This document shows, in pieces, positions 1-6,200 of a stretch of DNA of 7,514 nucleotides. Both the position numbers and the translations under genes were made by a program. Position 1 is the stretch's first letter. Every line of letters begins with the position of its first letter. This DNA is from Chromatiales bacterium. Lineage in GTDB: Bacteria > Pseudomonadota > Gammaproteobacteria > Thiohalospirales > Thiohalospiraceae. The notes under the pieces are model-generated. The model made no database searches, had not been told where the DNA came from, and saw nothing but the letters and a program-made list of their open reading frames with translations. The stretch is taken from positions 1-7,514 of the forward strand of contig JALSRO010000429.1 in assembly GCA_026984715.1 (NCBI GenBank), written 5' to 3'.

Positions 1-377
1 GCCCTTGCCTCCCGGTCGGTGGCGGGTTTCTTGACCTTGGGTGGCGCGCGCTTGACCACAACCGGTTCCGGCCTGGGCTCTACCACCGGTTTCGGTTTTG
101 GTACCGGCTTGGGCTTGGGCTTGGGCTTGGGCGCGGGTTTCGGCTTGACGGCCTCGACCTTTGGCGGCGGTGGTTTTTTCTGCAGAATCAGTTTGGCCAA
201 ACGAGGAGGGACGACTTCATGTTTTTCACGTGCCACTTCCGGCAATTTTACAAACGGAACAACAGTCCCGAGCAGTGCAGCGATGATCAGGGAGGCTCCG
301 ACGATTTTCCAGAAACGCCGCTCCTCCTCGTAGTCCTCGAGCAGCACCAGCCGCGGAGTGTAGTAACCGGCACTCAT
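1..377 (-). CDS. TonB-like / AgmX-PglI-type energy transducer, N-terminal part (runs off the window)
   Basis: Partial gene; the reading frame is open to the left edge and 125 residues are visible. A short cytosolic N-terminus rich in Tyr and Glu (residues 1-22) is followed by one membrane segment at about residues 24-43 (KIVGASLIIAALLGTVVPFV). A short segment VVPPRLAKLILQKKPPPP (55-72) follows, then a long Pro/Lys/Val-rich stretch (about 67-118) with alternating Pro-Lys. This is the layout of TonB and of TonB-like proteins ending in an AgmX/PglI C-terminal domain: an inner-membrane anchor and an extended periplasm-spanning arm. The C-terminal domain that would decide between TonB and AgmX/PglI types lies outside the window. 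The PPRLAKL segment next to two ExbD genes makes me favour the AgmX/PglI type, from memory of that family. The ATG overlaps the stop of the preceding ExbD-like gene as ATGA. No good Shine-Dalgarno is present, so translation is probably coupled. The likely role is carrying motor motion from the ExbB/ExbD complex to a periplasmic or outer-membrane partner. Confidence 0.82.
   Translation of the reverse strand, partial: MSAGYYTPRLVLLEDYEEERRFWKIVGASLIIAALLGTVVPFVKLPEVAREKHEVVPPRLAKLILQKKPPPPKVEAVKPKPAPKPKPKPKPVPKPKPVVEPRPEPVVVKRAPPKVKKPATDREAR
108..131 (-). repeat. Hexanucleotide tandem repeat coding for Pro-Lys
   Basis: Four perfect head-to-tail copies of CTTGGG on the + strand (CCCAAG on the coding strand) lie inside the TonB-like gene and encode alternating Pro-Lys. 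Imperfect copies with the same protein periodicity continue on both sides, for example the Lys-Pro-Val-Pro stretch at 90-110. Six-base units keep the frame, so copy-number change would lengthen or shorten the periplasmic arm without breaking the protein. Confidence 0.85.
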
Positions 378-880
378 CTCTTTGCAGCCACCTGGGTACT
401 TTTCTGAGAAACGGCCAGGGCGATATTGCGATAGTCGGCCTCCGTACAACTAGCCATGATTTTTTTCAGCAGTTTGTAGGGGATTGCCTTGTCGCCCATG
501 ATGGTGATGTACCGCCCCTCACCCGCTTCTACCGAAGTCAATCTTTTCTTTGCCTGAAAATTCAGCTCGTCGATCAGCGCCTTGATGGTTGGCTGCGGAT
601 CGGAAAGGATGTCACTGACGGCGGCCACCTTGCGCCCCTGGACCAGCAGATCCCTGGAAGTGACCATGATGGTCAGTGTCTCTTCCGGTTTCTTTTCTGC
701 ACTGGAGACGGGAAGTTTGAAATCCTTGGCGCTGGGGAGCTGCACGGCAGTGGAAGAGTTCACCAGCAGAAAGAATACCAGGATGGTGAAGATGTCCATC
801 AATGACACCAGGTTGAGACCTGGCTGTTTGCGCCGCCTCTGGTGCCGCGCCATCCTTTTTGCACGCCGCGACATCTTCAT
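374..880 (-). CDS. ExbD/TolR-family protein, second copy, with the canonical membrane Asp
   Basis: 168-aa biopolymer transporter of the ExbD/TolR family. In this family a dimer inside the ExbB/TolQ pentamer uses a membrane Asp to couple proton flow to movement. The cytosolic N-terminus is strongly basic (many Arg/Lys in residues 2-18). One membrane segment at about 25-45 carries the motif LNLVSLMDIFTILVFFLLV, and D29 sits at the place of the proton-binding Asp of E. coli ExbD (D25) and TolR (D23). The periplasmic part (about 46-168) contains the family-typical YITIMGDKAIPYKLLKKIM (124-142). Length fits the family, slightly longer than E. coli ExbD. The ATG overlaps the stop of the upstream ExbD-like gene as ATGA (877-880) and has no clear Shine-Dalgarno; an in-frame ATG two codons on is an alternative start. 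Its own TGA overlaps the start of the TonB-like gene in the same way. It probably works as the protonatable partner of the Asn-bearing ExbD-like protein. Confidence 0.93.
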   Translation of the reverse strand: MKMSRRAKRMARHQRRRKQPGLNLVSLMDIFTILVFFLLVNSSTAVQLPSAKDFKLPVSSAEKKPEETLTIMVTSRDLLVQGRKVAAVSDILSDPQPTIKALIDELNFQAKKRLTSVEAGEGRYITIMGDKAIPYKLLKKIMASCTEADYRNIALAVSQKSTQVAAKR

Positions 881-1386
881 TTTGTATCACTACCAGACGC
901 TGCAGGAGCGGCATCACCGATGGAGATTACGGGAAACAGCTCGACGGTGTCCACCGCCAACCCCGCCGTTACGGTGGTGCTGCGCACCCTGTCCATGACG
1001 GTGATCAGCGACTGGTAGTCCACATTCGGCTCCAGCAGCAGGGTGACGTTCTCAATCTTCGGGAATCGGGTTTTCAGCTCCAGCAGCAGATCGCTGAAGG
1101 GCTTCCAGTCGGTTTTTTCTCCACCGTAGGGAAAGGTCTTGAACAGGTCGGAAGATTTGTCACGCAGCTCCAGAGTGTCGCTGCGTACCGTGATCTCCAG
1201 CTGCAGTTCGGGACGCTTCTCGCTGGTCTGCGTTGTCGCAGCGGGGATATTGATCTCGAGGATCGCCATCCGTGAAAACACGGCGGTAATCAGCAGAAAG
1301 GGAACCAGGATCACCATCAGATTCATGAATGAGGTGATGTTGAGTTCTTCGGCCTCGTGGTGTGAGCGCCGGCGCATCAGTCTCAT
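877..1386 (-). CDS. ExbD/TolR-family protein, first copy, with Asn in place of the membrane Asp
   Basis: 169-aa ExbD/TolR-type protein with a short basic N-terminus (MRLMRRRSHH), one membrane segment at about 18-38 and a periplasmic domain. The motif ELNITSFMNLMVILVPFLL aligns directly with E. coli ExbD NVTPFIDVMLVLLII, but N22 stands at the position of the proton-binding Asp. The codon is AAT (1321-1323), one base from GAT. The periplasmic part ends with VDYQSLITVMDRVR (122-135) and LFPVISIGDA (150-159), consistent with an intact ExbD fold. The gene starts 3 bases after the stop of the ExbB-like gene and ends overlapping the second ExbD-like gene (ATGA). The reading frame is undamaged, so this is a specialised subunit and not a pseudogene. 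I infer that it pairs with the Asp-bearing copy in a heteromeric motor; a structural, non-protonated role is the likely difference. Confidence 0.92.
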   Translation of the reverse strand: MRLMRRRSHHEAEELNITSFMNLMVILVPFLLITAVFSRMAILEINIPAATTQTSEKRPELQLEITVRSDTLELRDKSSDLFKTFPYGGEKTDWKPFSDLLLELKTRFPKIENVTLLLEPNVDYQSLITVMDRVRSTTVTAGLAVDTVELFPVISIGDAAPAASGSDTK

Positions 1387-1389
1387 GGA

Positions 1390-2082
1390 TCAGCTCGCTC
1401 TCGGCTTACCGGCGGCTCCGTTGGCAGGGCGTGGGTTGGCACGGTTCTGCGCCGCGCCGAGCATCAGCATGTTGAGACTCTTGACGGCGGCCATCTCCAG
1501 ATTGTCCACCAGTGCGGCGGTCTTGGTCTGCAGCTGGGTGTGCATCAGCAGCAGGGGAATGGCGGCAATCAGGCCGAAGGCGGTGGTGTTCATCGCCACC
1601 GAGATACTGGCCGACAGCAGGTTGGCCTTCTCCGCCGGATCGGCGTTGGCCACGGCGGTAAATGCCTGGATGAGTCCGATAATGGTGCCGAGCAGTCCCA
1701 GCAGGGTGGCGATGTTGGCGAAGGTTGCCAGGTAGTGGGTGCGTTTCTCCAGCGCGGGAATCACCTCCATCAACCCCTCCTCCATCGCAGTTTCGATGTC
1801 GTCGCGGCGGGTAGAGGTAAAGACCCGGTTGAAACCGTAGTTGAGCACCTTTCCAAGAGCACTGTCGCTCTTCTCTGTCGCGGCAACCACCCCTTTGTAG
1901 TCCTTGGCCTGCACCAGGGGAACAACCTGTTGCCAGGTCTTGCGCACCCCGGTCTGCACTCGGGTCAGATAGAGGTAGCGCTCGATGGCGATGGCCACCC
2001 CTACCGCCAGGATGAACAAGATGGGGTACATGAACAAGCCGCCGCTCTGAAAGAATCCGACAATGGTAGTGAGTGTTTCCAT
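1390..2082 (-). CDS. MotA/TolQ/ExbB-family proton channel protein
   Basis: 230-aa inner-membrane protein of the MotA/TolQ/ExbB family, which forms the pentameric channel around ExbD/TolR and converts proton flow to motion. Three membrane segments fit the family: about 14-34 (GGLFMYPILFILAVGVAIAI), about 118-141 and about 158-181. The cytosolic loop lies between the first two. The diagnostic motifs are LLGLLGTIIGLIQAF (127-141), with T133 at the pore-lining Thr of TM2, and NTTAFGLIAAIPLLL (165-179), with T167 matching the TM3 pore Thr of TolQ/ExbB. The short C-terminal tail is Asn/Pro/Ala/Arg-rich (about 212-230). Length is usual for the family. The start is supported by AGAGG six bases upstream of ATG. 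It is the first gene of the left cluster, after a 308-base gap, and is followed 3 bases later by an ExbD-like gene. A TolQ role is unlikely because no tolA, tolB or pal follows in the visible part. Confidence 0.95.
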   Translation of the reverse strand: METLTTIVGFFQSGGLFMYPILFILAVGVAIAIERYLYLTRVQTGVRKTWQQVVPLVQAKDYKGVVAATEKSDSALGKVLNYGFNRVFTSTRRDDIETAMEEGLMEVIPALEKRTHYLATFANIATLLGLLGTIIGLIQAFTAVANADPAEKANLLSASISVAMNTTAFGLIAAIPLLLMHTQLQTKTAALVDNLEMAAVKSLNMLMLGAAQNRANPRPANGAAGKPRAS

Positions 2083-2088
2083 AACAAA

Positions 2089-2093
2089 CCTCT
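2089..2093 (-). promoter_or_regulatory. Ribosome binding site of the ExbB-like gene
   Basis: AGAGG on the minus strand, six bases before the ATG at 2082. It is the clearest Shine-Dalgarno of the left cluster, in contrast to the two following overlapped starts, which lack one. This fits the ExbB-like gene being the entry point for ribosomes. Confidence 0.7.
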
Positions 2094-2117
2094 GGTGTGA
2101 TTTCTTGTGCCGTGGTA

Positions 2118-2134
2118 ACTGCTCGGCGAGCAGT
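2118..2134. promoter_or_regulatory. Perfect 17-bp dyad upstream of the ExbB-like gene (possible operator)
   Basis: ACTGCTCG-G-CGAGCAGT is a perfect inverted repeat with 8-bp arms around one central base. It lies 36-52 bases before the start codon and overlaps the TTGACT hexamer. On the minus-strand transcript it could form a 7-bp stem with a 3-base loop, but no U-run follows, so a terminator is unlikely. An operator for a dimeric regulator or an mRNA leader hairpin are the alternatives. The regulator is unknown. Confidence 0.35.
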
Positions 2135-2160
2135 CAACAGGTCGTACAACCGCTCAGATT

Positions 2161-2171
2161 ACTTCTGAAGT
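2161..2171. promoter_or_regulatory. Short 11-bp dyad upstream of the larger dyad
   Basis: ACTTC-T-GAAGT is a perfect inverted repeat with 5-bp arms, centred 40 bases (about four helical turns) upstream of the centre of the 17-bp dyad. The arm sequence differs from the larger dyad, so it need not bind the same protein. A repeat this short can occur by chance. Confidence 0.18.
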
Positions 2172-2311
2172 GCGTTTCGGAAGCAGGCTGGATGGTTGCA
2201 TACCGCGATGAAGGTAAGGACATCGTTCTGTATCTTCATATTCAAATCCGGTTGGTTCGATCCATGCCCTCCCGCGACAAATCTCCGGCAAATCGGCGAT
2301 CGTACGCCAAA

Positions 2312-2328
2312 GAGAGCAGGAAGCTCTC
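2312..2328 (-). terminator. Weak hairpin downstream of the 97-aa gene (possible attenuator or terminator)
   Basis: On the minus strand, GAGAGC - TTCCT - GCTCTC gives a 6-bp perfect stem with a 5-base loop, followed by TTTGG. It lies about 60 bases after the stop of the 97-aa gene, where an end of the upstream transcript would be expected. The U-run is only three bases, so it is at most a weak intrinsic terminator. Confidence 0.22.
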
Positions 2329-2390
2329 CGCAACCGTTCCGGGACCTCTCCCATATTCGACCAACGAACTCTCCATCATCCTTCCGAATC

Positions 2391-2684
2391 TCAGTCGTCG
2401 GATGTACCGTGTGTCGCACCGAAGTAGACCGAACCGTAATGTTTTTCCCGCTCCAGCAGACCAGGGTCGACCGGCTCGAGAACGTCGTCCGCAAGGCTGT
2501 GCAAAATCAGCCCCTGATCCAGGTTGTCCAGCTTGGGGCGCTTCCAAGGGATGATATAGAGCACCTTGGGAAGGCCGGCATCGCCAGTGACGACAGTCCC
2601 CTTCAACTCCAACTGCTGCTCGGCGGTAGCGACACCGGCCAGAAGCAGTACCCCTGACATCAACAAGAAGATATTTTTTTCCAT
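2391..2684 (-). CDS. Small exported protein of unknown function (97 aa)
   Basis: I do not assign a function. Residues 1-21 form a signal peptide: a charged start MEKN, a hydrophobic core IFLLMSGVLLLAGV, and Ala-Thr-Ala before the likely cleavage after A21. This predicts a mature periplasmic protein of about 76 residues. The mature part begins with a beta-like stretch (LELKGTVVTGDAGLPKVLYI, 26-45) followed by PWKRP, and has an acidic C-terminal half (DDVLEPVDPGLLERE). It has no Cys, no lipobox and no further membrane segment. The ATG is 9 bases after the stop of the TPR lipoprotein gene, with GAGG at 2697-2700 and a nearer GAG as Shine-Dalgarno candidates. It is the last gene of the upstream cluster. 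The clean signal peptide, operon position and neighbour-like codon use make it a real gene. It may be a periplasmic accessory of the TPR/motor assembly; this is inference from context only. Confidence 0.85.
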   Translation of the reverse strand: MEKNIFLLMSGVLLLAGVATAEQQLELKGTVVTGDAGLPKVLYIIPWKRPKLDNLDQGLILHSLADDVLEPVDPGLLEREKHYGSVYFGATHGTSDD

Positions 2685-2693
2685 AATCGGCTC

Positions 2694-3281
2694 TCACCTC
2701 GATTTGTTTAGCTCTTTTTTCAGCTGGCCTATCCAGCGCCTGACCTTTTTGTCCCTGTTGCCGGTCAGGTCGAGATAGCGCTGATAGTGCTGAACGGCGA
2801 TCTCGTTTTCCTGCAGATAGAGATCGTACAGTACGCCGAAATTATAGTGCACACGTGCATCGTCCGGATCCTGTTGCAGTGCCATCTGATAGATACGACG
2901 AGCATCGTCGAAACGCCCCTGTTTGCGGTAGACAATCCCCAGCTGGTTACGCGCCTGATTCATCTTTCCATCGTTTTTGAGCGCCTGCTGGCACGCCTGT
3001 TCCGCTTCTGACAGGCGACCACTGTCACTGTAGATGATACAGAGGTTGATCCAGGGCCCTGCAAACCGGGGATGCTCGCGGGTCAGCAGCTGCAGCTGGG
3101 GCTCGGCGCTCTCCGGGTGGCCCTGCTTCATCGCCTCGATAGCATAGTGATATTTTACCTGATAGTCCGACGTCGAGGGTTGAGACACGTGACGTTCACC
3201 CGGGGGCGATGTGGCACAGCCAGCAACCGCTATCGCCATACCGAACAGGGCAGTTCTACTGAAGTGCTTCAACATAGGCAT
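2694..3281 (-). CDS. TPR-repeat lipoprotein
   Basis: 195-aa lipoprotein with tetratricopeptide repeats. The N-terminus MPMLKHFSRTALFGMAIAV leads into the lipobox VAGC, with the lipidated Cys at 22. The next residue is Ala, not Asp, which in enterobacterial sorting rules means the outer membrane. After a short linker come about four TPR units (roughly 40-73, 74-107, 108-141, 142-175). The best match to the TPR consensus is NQLGIVYRKQGRFDDARRIY (112-131). A basic tail rich in Lys/Arg ends the protein. The longer open frame upstream is only a shadow of the preceding gene. GGAGA lies six bases before the ATG at 3281, while AGGA lies five bases before a second ATG at 3275, so either start is possible. 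The start overlaps the end of the large TPR gene by 20-26 bases. PilF/PilW-like pilotins have a similar build, but no pilus genes are near. A scaffold role at the outer membrane for the adjacent motor is the inference. Confidence 0.9.
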   Translation of the reverse strand: MPMLKHFSRTALFGMAIAVAGCATSPPGERHVSQPSTSDYQVKYHYAIEAMKQGHPESAEPQLQLLTREHPRFAGPWINLCIIYSDSGRLSEAEQACQQALKNDGKMNQARNQLGIVYRKQGRFDDARRIYQMALQQDPDDARVHYNFGVLYDLYLQENEIAVQHYQRYLDLTGNRDKKVRRWIGQLKKELNKSR

Positions 3282-6200
3282 CCTGTTTCTCCGGGCGCAA
3301 ATAGCGGGCGGGGAAAATCTCTGCCAGGCGATCCAGGCTCTTCTGGATCCACTGGTCATACAGCCCATCGGTGATTCGCGCACGGTTGCTGCGGTAGAAC
3401 TCCAGCGCCTTCTCCTCGAACGGAAACGCCTGTTCTTCCAGCAGAATATTGTACTGCTCCAGCTCCTCCCCGTTGAGCCCACGGGGGCGTTCCGACTTCA
3501 TCAGCGCCTTGGAAAAATCATAGTAGATCTCGCCGATCTGGTAAGCCGCCCGGGTGATGGTTGCAGCATCACCGTAATCGGCCACCAGTGCGTAGGCATC
3601 GATTGCCTGCTTGAGCAGCTTCTTCTTTCTGCGCAGGCTTTTCTTGAGGGGGATGGTCAGTTGAACCGCCTGATAGGCATGGTATTTTGCATCGGCGATC
3701 TCGACCGCCGCGGTCATCGCCAGATAGCGGGAGCGTTCGTTGGATACGGGTGCCTTTCTGTCGGCATCGATAATCTGTTTGCGCCAGTAGTCACGCTGCT
3801 TGCCGTCACCGAGCCGATCGTAAAGAGCCACCAGTTTCTGGCGCGCCTCGATGGCGACATCGAACGGCGATGGATACTCCTTGACATATCTCTTGTAGAG
3901 CTTCGCTGCCTGTTCGAGGTAGTTGTTGTCGTCATAGAGTTCGGCCGCTTTCCACAGCGCTGCACTCCTTTTGGCGACATCCGACTCCGCCACCGCCAGG
4001 CGCTCATACTCTTCAGCCGCCTTTACCGGCTGATTGCTGTTGAGGTAGGCGAGTGCCAGCTTGCGGGTAACCTCATGCTGCAGCTTGTGACCGGGCTGCT
4101 CTTCGCGGAAACGCTCCAGCACCTCGATGGCCGCCGGCCAGTCGGCCATCTCGATCAATCCCGCTGCGGCATCGTACTCCGCGGTAGCCACGATGGATGA
4201 GGCAGGGACCTCTTTTCTCACCCGCAGGAAATGCCTGACGGCTGCAGCAACGTTCCCGCTGTGGCGCGCCTGCTCCCCCTGCCGGTAGATGGAGAGCGCC
4301 ATCCGGCGGGTAATCTCCCGGCGCATATCCTTGCTTACTCTGCCACTCTGCAGGAGAGCACGGTAGGAGTGTTCGGCGGAGAGATATTTCCCAGTTTCGA
4401 ACTGGCTGTGACCGATAATCAAGAGGGCCTGCTGCTTCTGCGATGGTTTCCCCCGTGAAACGACCCGCTGGGCCAAGGCAATGGCGTCGGCGTACTCCCC
4501 CCGCTGGTAGCTGTCGGCGGCAAGGTGCAGCAGTACATCGGATGCCCTGCTGTCGGCAGGGAACAATCCAGCGAACTTGAGAGCCGTGTCGAAACTCTGT
4601 TTGCGCCACTGCTCACGCTCCTGGAGCGGAGCGCTCTCCGCCTGCTGGAATGCCAACAGGACAGCAGCATATCCCGCATCCGCGCGCTTCCCAAAGCGAG
4701 GATAGCGGTCCACCACAGCCAGGTACTCCGCCACCGCATTCTGATACTGTCCGGCCTCCTCCAGAATCTCTGCATAGAGATAGCTCAGCTCTGCCGCATC
4801 CGGATCGTCCGGATAGTCCGCCAGGTAGCGGCGATACCAGTCGGCAGCGCGCAGGTAGTCACCCTTGGTCCCACTCTCCCGCGCCTCGAGGTGGTAGTAT
4901 TCGGCCAGCATCCGGGTGTTCCGTTTCAAAGCCGCGATCACATCACCGAACTGTTCGGGATCATGGCTTTTCCAGAAGGGGCGCTGCAGACCATATTGGT
5001 CGATCAGGCGCCGCCGTGCAGCAATCAGATTGTCGTCGAAGCCCTGCTGTTCCCAGGTGGCGATTATTTTCAGCATATAACGCGGGGCATACTCTGAGTC
5101 GGGGTACTGCTGCACATAGGTGGACCAGGTCTGTACCGCATCGCTATAGCGCTCCTGATCCAGATAGTAGTCCGCAAGCGACTGGTAGGTGGTTTCGATG
5201 TATCGCTGGTAGCGGTTCCGGGCAAAGAAATCGCGGACGCTGGACGGACCGCCCATATCGACAAAACACATATTGATGGCCCGCTGGGCATCGGCATACA
5301 GCTCCTGGTTGGCACTGCTCTTGAGACCGGCCGCACTGTCATAGTGCTCCAGGACGGCAAAGAAATCTTCCAGCGCCAGAGGATAGTCACCCAACTTGAA
5401 ACGCGCCCAACCCCGTTTGTAGAGGGCATGGTAGTAGTAGGGATTGTTCGCTCTGGTTTTGAGTATCTCGGTGTAGTTTGCAGCGGCCTGCCGGTAGTTT
5501 TGCTGAACGAACAGCCCTTCCGCCACCCGAAAGCGGGCCTCCTCTACGTAGCTGGAGTCCGGATAGCTGCGGATCAGGCGTTGCAGTGCCTCCAGGGCTT
5601 TGGCTGTCTGCCCCTCTTGCTCGTAGGCCCGGGCCAGCTTGTAGAGGATATCCTCGTTGCTCGCCTCCCGCGGATTTTTCTCCAACTCGGTGAGGTAGGC
5701 CTGGACCCCGGAAACCTGAACGCCCGGTGAGACCTCCTTCGCTTCGTCCCCCAACTCCAGCTCCAGGTCGGCAATCCGGCCGATGATATGCTTGCGTACT
5801 TCGTCGGTGACCTTGGGGGCCTCCTTGAGATAGGCGTTATATGCCAGAAGTGCCTCCTTGGCATCCACCCCCCCTTGCGCTTGCCGCCCATATAGTTCTG
5901 CAAACCCGTAACGAGCCTGGTTGAGATAGTGGTTGATACGCCTGCGGCGTTCCGCCAACTGCTCATGGGCCTGCTTGCGCAGTGCGGTAACGAAGCGGAT
6001 ATAGATATCCTCCAGCACACTCTGCTGTCGCCTGAGCTCCGCTGTCACCGACTCTCTGGAGATACGCGGGCCGGCCACCGGGGGGAGGCCCGGGAGCTCC
6101 TGCTTCCATGTTTCCAACTGCAGACGCAGACGGTTGATATCCTCGAAATCACCCAGCATCCGGTATGACAGGGGCGCCAGCAGCATCTCGGAGAGATAGG

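Larger units (their letters stand above)
2083..2390. other. 308-base gap between the two clusters, no credible gene
   Basis: Between the 97-aa gene and the ExbB-like gene I see no supported coding region. A 66-codon minus-strand frame (2154-2354) exists, in phase with the 97-aa gene but separated from it by two stops. It lacks a Shine-Dalgarno and uses AGA, AGG and GGA codons more than its neighbours, so I treat it as non-coding. The gap holds a hairpin at 2312-2328 and dyads at 2161-2171 and 2118-2134. No good sigma-70 pair was found: TTGACT (minus strand, 2137-2132) resembles a -35 box but has no fitting -10 element at 16-18 bases. The size is unusual for a locus where all other junctions are 9 bases or less, and suggests separate control of the motor genes. 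Confidence 0.6.

Noticed and set aside
1384..1389. ExbB-like and first ExbD-like genes as a possible fusion or frameshift
   Set aside because: Both have complete ends: a natural C-terminal tail with TGA and an independent ATG three bases later, the usual arrangement for these operons.
2119..2133. CTG...CAG palindrome considered as a LexA (SOS) box
   Set aside because: The spacing is CTG-N9-CAG, not N10, and the core is GC-rich, unlike the AT-rich gammaproteobacterial LexA site.
1406..2149. 247-codon minus-strand frame overlapping the ExbB-like gene
   Set aside because: It is out of phase with the ExbB-like frame, which has three membrane segments and family motifs. The alternative product is a His/Arg-rich low-complexity string without domains.
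2253..2262. GGTTCGATCC on the + strand looks like a tRNA T-loop
   Set aside because: The flanking bases do not form the T-stem, and no matching acceptor stem, anticodon arm or D-arm can be found around it.
2154..2354. Possible 66-aa gene in the 308-base gap, in phase with the 97-aa gene
   Set aside because: Two stops separate it from the 97-aa gene, there is no Shine-Dalgarno, its codon choice differs from the neighbours, and the product has no signal peptide or motif. I considered a stop-interrupted extension of the 97-aa gene but see no support.
3282..3482. Longer version of the TPR lipoprotein gene starting at 3482
   Set aside because: The extra 67 residues are Arg/Ser-rich shadow of the large TPR gene and would place the signal peptide and lipobox inside the chain, where they could not work.
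3211..4200. 329-codon open frame on the + strand opposite the large TPR gene
   Set aside because: It lies wholly antisense to a 1357-codon frame with coherent TPR repeats and the 5' part of the TPR lipoprotein gene. The translation has no recognisable domain; long antisense frames are common in GC-rich genes.
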